Positions 37,825 to 46,319 are shown, counted from the first letter of the stretch. The stretch: 64,000 nucleotides of DNA from CAYXTI01 sp964468495 (GCA_964468495.1 CAYXTI010000012.1:1-64000), one strand, 5' to 3'. Notes: generated by a model not told the origin, from the letters alone. Translations and numbers: made by a program.

Positions 37825-38656
37825 AAAGACCCATATATTTGTAATAGGAAATGAAAAAGGAGGAGCTGGAAAGACCACTTGTTCTATTCACCTAATCACA
37901 GGATTATTATATAAAGGCTATAAAGTCATTAGTATTGATGTTGATACAAGACAACAATCATTATCTAATTACCTAATTAATAGGGATATTTATAATAGTA
38001 AAAACCCTGCTAATAAAGTAATAATACCGACACAGCATTATACCATGCAAGAAGGTAGCAGTAATAATATAGAGAAAAAAGAAAAAGAAGAAGAAATATC
38101 ATTTACTCAAATATTAAATAAAAGCTACAATAATTGCGACTATATAGTAATTGATACACCAGGAAGCTATACTTATTTATCCAGGCTTGCACATTCTTAT
38201 GCTGATACAGTTATCACTCCAATTAATGATAGTTTTTTAGATCTAGATGTTATTGCTAAAATTAAAGATGAACATTGTAATAATTTTTCTCCTTCTATTT
38301 ACAGCCAAATGCTCTGGGAACAAAAAATGGAAAAAGCTGCTCGAGATAAAGGATCTATTAATTGGATATTAATGAGAAATAGACTTAGTTCAATTAATGC
38401 TAATAATAAAATCAAAATACATCAGGCAATCAAGAAAATCGCTAAACGAATAGCATTTTCAACCACTACTGGATTTAGTGAGAGAGTAATTTTTAAAGAG
38501 TTATTTTTTCAAGGACTTACTTTAGACGATTTACCTCATACATGTTTAAAGAAAACACTTAACATATCACATATTGCTGCAAGAGAAGAATTAAGAGTAT
38601 TCTTAGATGCTATAGGTGTTATGCCTTCTAAATCTTTGTTACAAAAAAATCAATAA
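37811..38656 (+). CDS. mipZ: Division-plane positioning ATPase MipZ
   Basis: ParA/MinD-type ATPase of alphaproteobacteria that forms a gradient from the ParB-bound poles and blocks FtsZ assembly away from midcell. In 281 residues the deviant Walker A KGGAGKTT is at 16-23 with the signature lysine Lys16, followed by IDVDTRQQSL and, further on, IDTPGSYTYLSRLAHSYADTVITPINDSF, all close to MipZ rather than ParA. The reading frame starts inside the end of pepA. It converges with the terminase gene and leaves one base between the two stops. Confidence 0.9.
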   Translation: MSHYKKTHIFVIGNEKGGAGKTTCSIHLITGLLYKGYKVISIDVDTRQQSLSNYLINRDIYNSKNPANKVIIPTQHYTMQEGSSNNIEKKEKEEEISFTQILNKSYNNCDYIVIDTPGSYTYLSRLAHSYADTVITPINDSFLDLDVIAKIKDEHCNNFSPSIYSQMLWEQKMEKAARDKGSINWILMRNRLSSINANNKIKIHQAIKKIAKRIAFSTTTGFSERVIFKELFFQGLTLDDLPHTCLKKTLNISHIAAREELRVFLDAIGVMPSKSLLQKNQ

Positions 38657-38657
38657 A

Positions 38658-40058
38658 TTATTCTATAGAGCGTATTCTAAAATTAGCAACTGCTATATGT
38701 TCTTTTATAAAAGTTAAAAACTGGCTAACAGAATCAACTATATCATCATGCTTACTATGAGGAAAAGTAGTTAACTCAGAAACTAATAATTTATTTAATA
38801 ACCCATATCTAGGAAGTAATACACTACCTGATTGAAAAAAATCACTAATAGCAGCAAATCTAGTAACCTTATCAGTTTTTACCTTAATTGCTTTAATATT
38901 TTTATAACCAGATAATTTTAAATCTTGAATTAATGATTGACCACTAGATTTATCTTCAATTAAAACGAATTTTGCTTTATATTTATTAGACCAATTTTGT
39001 ACTTTTTGCTTTAAATCAGTATAGATTAGTTTACTTCTAATCATAGCTACTAAATAATAACGTTTACCTATAATTCCCCAACAAGTTCCAACACTATAAT
39101 CAGATTTTTCAGAAATTTTAATAGCAGTATCCCAGCTATGAATATAACTATCAAAAATTTTAGGTAAATCATCATAAAAAAGTATATCTTCTAATTTTAA
39201 TAAGCTATAATTATCAATTATAGGTTTTTGTAAAAACTGTGCTGAATAATTTTTACTACCCATCTCATGCTCAATATTGTTAAGATATTCAATAGTATCT
39301 CTTTCTTTACACAAAAGATCGCCTTTTTTATAATAATAAGAATTCAAACAATGGTAACTAAGATCAGCTGAAGCTAAAGCAGGAATTTTTAATAAACTCC
39401 ATCCACCCGATGAAATTAAATGAGAAGATAAATCATCTGGATGTAATCTCTGCATTACTAAAACTATAACACCAGTTTTTTTATTATTTAATCTAGTGGA
39501 AAAAGTTTGCTCAAACCATTCTATAACTCTTAATCTCATTTTTTTAGAATGAATCTGAATAGGATTATGAGGATCATCAATAATCAAAAAATCTCCTCCT
39601 TCTCCAGTAGAAGAACCTCCTACACTTGTTGCAAATCTAAATCCATTTTTAGTTGTAAGAAACTTGCTTTTTTGATTATGGATAGTACTTAAAACAGTAT
39701 TAGGAAATAATTTATTATACCAGTTAGAAGACATAACAAATCTACAATCCAGAGAATGTTTAATACTAAGTACTGAAGAATAACTAGCAACCATAATTTT
39801 ATAAGCTGGATTTTTAGCAAGTAACCATGCAGGCCACGCTACACTGACACTTATAGATTTTAATGCTCGAGGAGGAATATTAATAATTAGACGAGTTATT
39901 TTATTTTTTTGTGTAGCTTCTAAATACTCAGCAATAAGATCAATATGCCAGTTAGCAATATAATTTGTTCCTGGAGTAATAGTTGTAAATGCCTTATGAA
40001 TAAAACTACTAAAATCTTGACGTATTAAAGCTTCTAAAATTCTAGTATTATACTGCAT
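38658..40058 (-). CDS. Phage/GTA-type terminase large subunit
   Basis: ATPase-nuclease that packages DNA into phage or gene-transfer-agent heads. The 466-residue protein has the Walker A variant PPRALKS at 62-68, the Walker B FLIIDD at 157-162, and a C-terminal RNase H-like nuclease beginning at SWDTA (Asp310) with a further acidic residue in VLIEDKSSG. The family matches the terminase of alphaproteobacterial gene transfer agents (RcGTA g2-like). It is the last of three minus-strand genes, after a portal and a small protein. Intact catalytic residues argue against a decayed pseudogene. Confidence 0.88.
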   Translation of the reverse strand: MQYNTRILEALIRQDFSSFIHKAFTTITPGTNYIANWHIDLIAEYLEATQKNKITRLIINIPPRALKSISVSVAWPAWLLAKNPAYKIMVASYSSVLSIKHSLDCRFVMSSNWYNKLFPNTVLSTIHNQKSKFLTTKNGFRFATSVGGSSTGEGGDFLIIDDPHNPIQIHSKKMRLRVIEWFEQTFSTRLNNKKTGVIVLVMQRLHPDDLSSHLISSGGWSLLKIPALASADLSYHCLNSYYYKKGDLLCKERDTIEYLNNIEHEMGSKNYSAQFLQKPIIDNYSLLKLEDILFYDDLPKIFDSYIHSWDTAIKISEKSDYSVGTCWGIIGKRYYLVAMIRSKLIYTDLKQKVQNWSNKYKAKFVLIEDKSSGQSLIQDLKLSGYKNIKAIKVKTDKVTRFAAISDFFQSGSVLLPRYGLLNKLLVSELTTFPHSKHDDIVDSVSQFLTFIKEHIAVANFRIRSIE

Positions 40059-40064
40059 AATTAT

Positions 40065-40361
40065 TTATTTTATTTTTTTATTATACTTAGTTAAGAATTG
40101 TTCAATAATCTTTTTATCTTCTATAGTCATAACAGGTTCAGTAATTAATATGTTATCTTTACTAATTTTATTAAGCTGCACTATTAAAGAAACAATTTTA
40201 TTTAAAGTATCAGTAATACTTTTTTGTATAGATAAAGTATTTTGTTTCTTTTTTGCATTTCCAATATTTTGATTATTAGCAGATAATGCATTTAATTCAT
40301 TTTCTAATAAGATGACTAATTTTATAATTAATTGATATAATTTTTTTACGGTTGATTTCAT
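40065..40361 (-). CDS. Small coiled-coil protein, possible small terminase subunit
   Basis: A 98-residue, highly charged, mostly helical protein with leucine and isoleucine heptad-like spacing (KKLYQLIIKLVILLENELNAL and a second helix near 45-70). I recognise no family. It lies 6 bp upstream of the terminase gene and 9 bp after the portal gene, all co-directional. The small terminase subunit of gene transfer agents is a short helical protein next to the large subunit, so a TerS role is a reasonable inference from size and position only. Confidence 0.65.
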   Translation of the reverse strand: MKSTVKKLYQLIIKLVILLENELNALSANNQNIGNAKKKQNTLSIQKSITDTLNKIVSLIVQLNKISKDNILITEPVMTIEDKKIIEQFLTKYNKKIK

Positions 40362-40370
40362 AATAAATGA

Positions 40371-41570
40371 TTATTGTTTATTATCATGATTACTTAATTT
40401 ATCTCCTTCCTTAAGAGGAGCAAGCCCTATAAAAGCCCTCTTTTCATTAATAGTCATAAAATTAGCATTAGAGATATTTTCCCATATATTTCTACGTTTT
40501 TCAGATAAAGCAGAGATAGACTCAGAATCAAAGTAAATAGATAATTTTTCTCCAAACCAATATGATAACCAATTACTTAAAGCATCGGATAATTTAATAA
40601 GTAAAGGAATAATATTTTCTTCCCAAAATGCAAAACGTGCTTCATGCATATTACTATAAGTATTATCGCCTGAAATACCTAATAATTGAGGAGGAATATT
40701 AAATGTAAGAGCAATATCTCTTGCAATAGAGTCTTTTAATTCAATAAATTTTTCCAAACGTTGATTATTAGCGGTATTTTGCCACTTTAATCCGCCTTCT
40801 AAAATTAATGGTTTTCCAGAATTATTATAACCAGTAAAATTAGCATAAAACTGCTCTTGTAAGCGTAAGAATTGCTCATCAGTAAGATAACTATTAGAAT
40901 CTTCAAATACTAAAGCCCCGCTAGGTCTAGAGGCATTATTAAGCAAAGCATTATTCCACTGAATAATCTTAGCATATAGATTTACTGCATTAGAAGCGGC
41001 TTGTAAAGACGACATCCCTTTATACTGATCCATAGGGTGATAATTCTTTAGCCATAGCACTTTACTTATTCTAGTAATTGGATCAATTTGGTATATTTTT
41101 TCATAATTATTATTCTTATACTGAAAAGCAATAGGATAAGAATCATTACGAATAACTTCAGTAAATTTTGGATGCAATAGATATAATTCTGAAGGATATG
41201 ATTGCTGATCATGAGTAGAGACAATATAACCATTACCATAAAGCAATAAATTAGATATTAATTCAGAAAAGAAATCTGCTTTTGATTGTTCAGGATTAGG
41301 TCTGTTTAATAAAGAATTAGCAGGATGAATAGTATCAATTACTAATTTAGAATTAACATTTTTATATATTTTCCAAGGAACTTGACTTGCAGATATTGTA
41401 ATTAAATTAATACAGCGATGTATTATAGCATTATTAAAATAAGCTTCAACACCTATAGAGTCTGATTTTTCATCAAAATCAGAAATATCAAAATAATGAT
41501 ATGGCTTTTGCTGAGAAAAATTTTTAGTTTTAAAGTGTTTTTTTAATTGATTGAGATATTTTTTAATCAT
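40371..41570 (-). CDS. Phage portal protein, HK97/GTA type
   Basis: Dodecameric ring through which DNA enters the head. The 399-residue protein fits the HK97-type portal family: residues 40-60 with AYFNNAIIHRCINLITISASQVPW, the middle YGNGYIV strand, and a late segment with SKIQWN, RPSGALVFE and the GNTYSNMHEARFAFWEENIIP region typical of the wing/clip. It leads the portal-small protein-terminase block. No protease, capsid or tail genes follow in the window. Confidence 0.88.
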   Translation of the reverse strand: MIKKYLNQLKKHFKTKNFSQQKPYHYFDISDFDEKSDSIGVEAYFNNAIIHRCINLITISASQVPWKIYKNVNSKLVIDTIHPANSLLNRPNPEQSKADFFSELISNLLLYGNGYIVSTHDQQSYPSELYLLHPKFTEVIRNDSYPIAFQYKNNNYEKIYQIDPITRISKVLWLKNYHPMDQYKGMSSLQAASNAVNLYAKIIQWNNALLNNASRPSGALVFEDSNSYLTDEQFLRLQEQFYANFTGYNNSGKPLILEGGLKWQNTANNQRLEKFIELKDSIARDIALTFNIPPQLLGISGDNTYSNMHEARFAFWEENIIPLLIKLSDALSNWLSYWFGEKLSIYFDSESISALSEKRRNIWENISNANFMTINEKRAFIGLAPLKEGDKLSNHDNKQ

Positions 41571-41747
41571 ATTTAAAATTAATTATAAGTTAATTTATAA
41601 TAATATAATTTAATTGTTTAAATATTATTAGTATTAGATATAAAGAATTTATATCACTGTACTAGATCTAGACTAAGAGTATAATTTATAATAAATAATA
41701 AATTAATTTTGCATTACTATGAATTATACCTTATACTAAGTATAGGG

Positions 41748-41781
41748 TTAGTGGTTTGATATTTAATATATCAAGGACTAA
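41748..41781. promoter_or_regulatory. Interrupted hairpin upstream of timA
   Basis: TTGATAT (41756-41762) pairs with ATATCAA (41768-41774) across TTAAT. Outside a small GGT/GG internal loop, TTAGT (41748-41752) pairs with ACTAA (41777-41781). A 13-bp palindrome TATACT-A-AGTATA lies just left at 41732-41744. The elements sit in the divergent gap between the portal and timA genes, about 45-90 bp before timA, and may be an operator or a leader structure. Confidence 0.4.
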
Positions 41782-41824
41782 TATTGCTTTATTATGTAAA
41801 TATGACTAATTAGTTGTTAATATT

Positions 41825-42466
41825 ATGTCTATTCAGTTAGTTGAATTAATTATTTTTGCAAGTATTACTTTTTTAGTAATAAATAAGCTAATTTCTACTT
41901 TAGGAACAACAAATAAAAATGACAACAAAAACAATAATAGTTCATTTTTTGGAGAACCTAAAAATCTAGAAGATGTAACTCCAAAAGAAAGCGTTATACA
42001 TAGCTCAATTATAAAACCAATATTCAATAAAAGGGAGTTATTGAATATTAAGGGATTAATTGTAGAAGAAAATAGACTGGAAATTGAATCAATATTACCA
42101 TTACTACTCAAGAAGATACCATATTTTAAAATACAAACCTTTCTAAACGCCTCAAGGATAGCATTTCAAATGATTATAAATACTCCTGCAAACCATGAGC
42201 AGGAAGAATTAATTGATAAAAGATATATAGATCATTTTAATAATAATTTAAAACTAAATTATGGAGAATGTATATCGGATTTATCAAAATTATCAGCAAA
42301 AATAGCTGAAATATATATGTTTGGTCACAATATTTTTATTAAAGTTCTATTCACTGGGGATAATATAACTAGTAAAATTAAAAAATTGTCAGAAGAATGG
42401 ACATTTTGTAAGAGTGCTTTAACAAAAGCCCCGAATTGGCATCTAAGTAATATAGATAAAATGTAG
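41825..42466 (+). CDS. timA: Tim44-domain membrane protein TimA
   Basis: Alphaproteobacterial relative of the mitochondrial import factor Tim44. The 213-residue protein begins with one membrane helix (about 5-25) and the TimA-like start QLVELIIFA, followed by a short Asn-rich linker and the Tim44 lipid-binding domain from about residue 70, with FLNASRIAFQMIINTPAN and the late EEWTFCKS...PNWHL end. Its exact job in bacteria is not settled; an adaptor role at the inner membrane has been suggested from the homology. It is a single plus-strand gene. Confidence 0.85.
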   Translation: MSIQLVELIIFASITFLVINKLISTLGTTNKNDNKNNNSSFFGEPKNLEDVTPKESVIHSSIIKPIFNKRELLNIKGLIVEENRLEIESILPLLLKKIPYFKIQTFLNASRIAFQMIINTPANHEQEELIDKRYIDHFNNNLKLNYGECISDLSKLSAKIAEIYMFGHNIFIKVLFTGDNITSKIKKLSEEWTFCKSALTKAPNWHLSNIDKM

Positions 42467-42580
42467 TTTTAATTTAACTCTACATAAATCAAATTATAAT
42501 CTCTCTTTCCTAGGTTAATTTTTACTTATTTTTTTTATAGATTAAGCTTATTGTTTTTGCTTATATAACTTAATAATAAC

Positions 42581-42675
42581 TAAATAAAAATAAGATCTAT
42601 TGCGAAATATATAAATCTATAGTTAAACAAAAATAAGATCTATTGTAAAATAGATAAATCTATAGTTAAATAAAA
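42581..42675. repeat. 43-bp tandem repeat, about 2.2 copies
   Basis: The unit runs approximately TAAATAAAAATAAGATCTAT-TGcGAAATATATAAATCTATAGT. The conserved G of AAGATCT recurs at 42594 and 42637, giving a period of 43 bp, and a third copy breaks off near 42675. The copies differ at a few bases (GCGAAATATAT versus GTAAAATAGAT). The core of the second copy recurs at 46298-46315. Confidence 0.85.
42635..42652. repeat. 18-bp dispersed direct repeat, left copy
   Basis: AAGATCTATTGTAAAATA occurs here and again, identically and in the same orientation, at 46298-46315. The two copies flank the NB-ARC/TPR gene and yidD. A shorter, slightly different version is in the first tandem unit at 42592-42609. 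Confidence 0.8.
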
Positions 42676-42799
42676 ATAAATATTTACAAAAAAAAAAAAA
42701 TATTTATATTTAATTATATATAGTTATACTAAAAGTTGTTTTATAAAGTTATTCATATATTTATAATATATTAAAAAAAAATCGATTACTTAATGTAAT

Positions 42800-45700
42800 A
42801 TGTCTTCAATAGTGCATTCTACTAGTCAAAATCAATTATATATTACACATTTACAAAGCATAAATAATGTAAATTTTACCATTAGAGAGATAGATATAAT
42901 CTCATGCTTTATACATAATAAAGTAGAAAAGAAAATTACTAACTTATTATCAATATCAAATAAAGCCTTAAAAAAACATACAAATAATATAACCACAAAA
43001 TTACAAGCTAAAACAATATCTAAAGTAATAGAAATTGTTAAAAATTCTGAACAAATATCATATATATATAAATATTATAAATACCTATTAATGTATAATA
43101 CGTTTAAAATATACTTAAAAAAAATAGGAACAAATACAAAAAAAGAAATATCAATCTTTGTATACAATAATCAATTTAGTTCAAATGATATAAAATTATT
43201 CAATAAAGTAAAAAATGATTTAAAACTAGCAAATATATTATTAATACTAAAAAATGATAACAATAGAAATACTAATAAGAATATAACCATTCTTACAGAA
43301 GAAACTTTAAAAGATATAAAAGATCAATATTTTATATCAATATTCAATTACTTAAAGAAAATAAATTATACTACTGATATAAATTTAATAATAAATGAAT
43401 TTTTTACTCAATACTATCTTATAAAAAACACATCATTACACCCTGATTTGATCAAATCATCGCTAGATCATGATGATAAAGATTCAACTTATAAAACACC
43501 TTATTTTTTTAATAATAGATTTGCAATTAAAATAGTTTTATTCTTCATATGTATACTAATATTATTTGTAATATTAGAAAAAAATATAACTTCTAACCTA
43601 AAAATAAGACCCATTTTTGCTATTCCAAATGAAGAAATCCTCTTATCAAAAGAATTATTAATAAAAGAAATAGAAAAAAAGTTTAATTCTAACTCTAACA
43701 AAATAAATATAATAACCTTAATTGGTCCATCAGGCGTAGGAAAAACAACTATAGCACGTCAATATGCTCAAAAATTAGAAAAAAACTATGACATCATATG
43801 GGAAATTAATGCTAAAGATAAAAAAAGTATATTAACATCATTGCTAGAATTAGCATTTCACATAAGTAAAAGTAAAAAAGAAAAACTAGAAATAGATAAT
43901 ATTCAAATAATTAATGACTATGAAGAAAAAAATAGGAAATTATTATTATTTTTACAAAAAGCTACCAATAAATATAAAAACTGGTTAATGATTTACAATA
44001 ATGTTTCTTCATTAGAGGAAATTCAAAATTATATTCCCTATGATAAAAAAAAATGGGGTAACGGAAAAATAATCATTACTACTCAAGATACAAGCATAGT
44101 AAATAATAAGAAAAATAATTGTATTATAGTAAATAATATTACCCAACAAGAAAAAACAGAGTTATTTAATAAGATACTATCAAACAGTAAAGAAAATGAC
44201 AATAACATTGATTTAACAAAACTAATTAATAATATACCATCATTACCAATATACATATCTGCAGCAGCACACTACATAAAATCAGAAGGAATATCATATA
44301 GAGATTATTTAGATAATATAACAAAAAGACCTAAATCTTTATCAAATTATATAACAAAAAATAATCCTATAGGATATAATATAATCACTGCGTCAATTGA
44401 TTCATTAATCAAGAAAGATCCTAAATTTAAAAATTTATTAATATTTACTACCTTATTAGGACCAAATAAAATTTGGAAGCAGTTATTGGTTATGTACAAA
44501 AATGAAGTTATTACTAATAAGTTTATTAATCAATTAAAGAAGCTATCTTTGATAGTAGATCATCATCATGATATATCTAACAATAACTATAATTTTTTAA
44601 TACACAATATAACACATGAAATAATACTAAACCATTTAAAGACCTCAACAACACAGAGCAGTTATAATAAAATAGTAAACAAAACCACAAACATACTTGT
44701 TCATTTTATAAAACAGGTATTAAATGAACATAATAATCAAAAATATGAACTTTTAATTCCTAATATAGAATCATTTATCCAAAATAATAAAAATATAGAT
44801 AAACTAAACTATGCCCGATTAATCCATAATTTAGGAAAACTATATTTTAATATTACTAACTATACAAAAGCACAAACTTTAATAGAAAAAGCTTATCAAA
44901 TATATAAAACAGAATATGGAGAGAATAATATTAATACAGGTTATATAACCTTAGACTTAAGTACTGTATATAGAAATATGGGTTATTATATTCAAGCAAA
45001 AAATTTATTACAAAAAGCATTAGTTATTTATACAAACTTTTATGGTAAAAATAATATTAATACAACAAGAGTATCACTTTTATTAGGTAATATATATCGA
45101 TGCATGGGGAATTATGAAGATTCAAGTAAACTAATAACACATGGCGTAAAAATATATCATCAATATTATAATAAAAACCACCCTGAATATTATTGTGGAA
45201 GTATCAGGTTAGCAAATATATACAATAACCTTGGATATTATAATGAATCTATAAAATTATTAAAACAAGCATTAGCCTACTATACTAAATATCATGGACC
45301 TTATCACATAAAAACAGCTTGGGTAGCTGTCAGGTTATCGATCGTATATAGACATTATGGATATTATAATAAAGCATTAGATTTAATAACAAAAGCAATA
45401 AAAATATACTCAAATTATAGTGAAGAATGTAATATAAATACTACTTGGGCATGGACCCAGTTAGGTATTATATATCAACAAATAGGTCGTACTTTAGAAG
45501 CCCAAAAGATTTTAGAGCAATCGTTAAAAAATTATCAAAAATATTATCCCCAAGGAGATATTTCTCTTGAATGGATTAAATTTCACTTAAGTAATGTATA
45601 TAAATCATTAAACTTATATGATGAAGCAAAAAAGTTAAAACTTGAGGTATTAGATTCATATACAAAATATTATGGAGAAAATCATATTCAAAGAGCCAGA

Positions 45701-45994
45701 GTACTTAAAGATTTAGGAGAACTAGAATACAAAAATAATATTAAACAAGGAAAAAAATATATTAAACAAGCTTTATATATATTTCAAGAACATAATCATA
45801 TATCTGCTTATACTTGCTATGAAGCTCTTTCTGATATATATCTATATCAATCCTATCAATACGATAATCAAAATAATAAAAGCTATTATAGATTAAAATC
45901 AAAAAAATTATTAGAAAAAGCAATTGCTAAAATAAAATTTAAAATTAAAATAGATTCAACTCATTTAAGAAGGTTAAAAAATAAGAGCATCTAA
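42800..45994 (+). CDS. LuxR-like HTH / transmembrane / NB-ARC / TPR protein
   Basis: A 1064-residue protein of unusual architecture. Residues 24-82 fit a LuxR/GerE helix-turn-helix (FTIREIDIISCF, then LSISNKALKKHTNNI and TTKL). A hydrophobic helix is at 241-259. Residues 300-610 form an NB-ARC-like STAND ATPase with P-loop GPSGVGKTT (309-317), but the Walker B aspartates are Asn400 and Asn401 (LMIYNN), and the sensor arginine position reads TTQD (427-430). An MHD-like IHN lies at 601-603. From about 660 to 1000 there are roughly eight 42-residue TPRs of kinesin-light-chain type. It resembles MalT with the parts in reverse order plus a membrane helix. Role unknown: regulator, host-directed effector or defence protein are all possible. 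yidD follows 21 bp later. Confidence 0.85.
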   Translation: MSSIVHSTSQNQLYITHLQSINNVNFTIREIDIISCFIHNKVEKKITNLLSISNKALKKHTNNITTKLQAKTISKVIEIVKNSEQISYIYKYYKYLLMYNTFKIYLKKIGTNTKKEISIFVYNNQFSSNDIKLFNKVKNDLKLANILLILKNDNNRNTNKNITILTEETLKDIKDQYFISIFNYLKKINYTTDINLIINEFFTQYYLIKNTSLHPDLIKSSLDHDDKDSTYKTPYFFNNRFAIKIVLFFICILILFVILEKNITSNLKIRPIFAIPNEEILLSKELLIKEIEKKFNSNSNKINIITLIGPSGVGKTTIARQYAQKLEKNYDIIWEINAKDKKSILTSLLELAFHISKSKKEKLEIDNIQIINDYEEKNRKLLLFLQKATNKYKNWLMIYNNVSSLEEIQNYIPYDKKKWGNGKIIITTQDTSIVNNKKNNCIIVNNITQQEKTELFNKILSNSKENDNNIDLTKLINNIPSLPIYISAAAHYIKSEGISYRDYLDNITKRPKSLSNYITKNNPIGYNIITASIDSLIKKDPKFKNLLIFTTLLGPNKIWKQLLVMYKNEVITNKFINQLKKLSLIVDHHHDISNNNYNFLIHNITHEIILNHLKTSTTQSSYNKIVNKTTNILVHFIKQVLNEHNNQKYELLIPNIESFIQNNKNIDKLNYARLIHNLGKLYFNITNYTKAQTLIEKAYQIYKTEYGENNINTGYITLDLSTVYRNMGYYIQAKNLLQKALVIYTNFYGKNNINTTRVSLLLGNIYRCMGNYEDSSKLITHGVKIYHQYYNKNHPEYYCGSIRLANIYNNLGYYNESIKLLKQALAYYTKYHGPYHIKTAWVAVRLSIVYRHYGYYNKALDLITKAIKIYSNYSEECNINTTWAWTQLGIIYQQIGRTLEAQKILEQSLKNYQKYYPQGDISLEWIKFHLSNVYKSLNLYDEAKKLKLEVLDSYTKYYGENHIQRARVLKDLGELEYKNNIKQGKKYIKQALYIFQEHNHISAYTCYEALSDIYLYQSYQYDNQNNKSYYRLKSKKLLEKAIAKIKFKIKIDSTHLRRLKNKSI

Positions 45995-46015
45995 TTTAAT
46001 AGAAATCAAGGAAAA

Positions 46016-46252
46016 ATGATAAGAATTATATTATTAGCAGCAATAAGAATATATCAAATATTTATTAATCCTATTTTAGGAAAAAATTGTCGTTTTTATC
46101 CTTCATGTTCAAATTATACAAAAATAGCAATTATAGAACATGGGACTATAATAGGTATTTGGTTATCAATAAAAAGATTAAGTAAATGTAATCCTTTTTT
46201 TGATGGAGGATATGATCCTGTTCCTAAAAAAATAAGAATAAAAACTAAATAA
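46016..46252 (+). CDS. yidD: Membrane protein insertion efficiency factor YidD
   Basis: Small amphipathic protein that helps YidC-dependent insertion. The 78-residue protein has the family core RIYQIFINPILGKNCRFYPSCSNY, with the cysteines of the FYPSCSxY motif, and ends with FDGGYDPVPKK. In many bacteria it lies between rnpA and yidC; here it follows the large NB-ARC/TPR gene by 21 bp and precedes uvrC. An AAGG ribosome binding site is at about 46007-46010. Confidence 0.95.
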   Translation: MIRIILLAAIRIYQIFINPILGKNCRFYPSCSNYTKIAIIEHGTIIGIWLSIKRLSKCNPFFDGGYDPVPKKIRIKTK

Positions 46253-46297
46253 AATTATTATAATGATAATCAATTATTAATTCTAACATGCAGCTTA

Positions 46298-46315
46298 AAG
46301 ATCTATTGTAAAATA
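46298..46315. repeat. 18-bp dispersed direct repeat, right copy
   Basis: Identical to 42635-42652 and in the same orientation. It lies directly in front of the uvrC start codon (46320), so it may have been captured into the uvrC leader. Confidence 0.8.
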
Positions 46316-46319
46316 TACT

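Larger units (their letters stand above)
42467..42799. other. 333-bp intergenic region with a 43-bp tandem repeat
   Basis: No gene is seen. The region lies between timA and the large NB-ARC/TPR gene. It holds a 43-bp tandem repeat (42581-42675) and a 13-base A-run near 42686. No clear promoter could be assigned. Confidence 0.6.

Noticed and set aside
42800..45994. Call as an Avs-type anti-phage STAND protein
   Set aside because: No effector domain such as a nuclease or TIR is visible at the N terminus; the HTH-like segment and membrane helix do not fit described Avs families.
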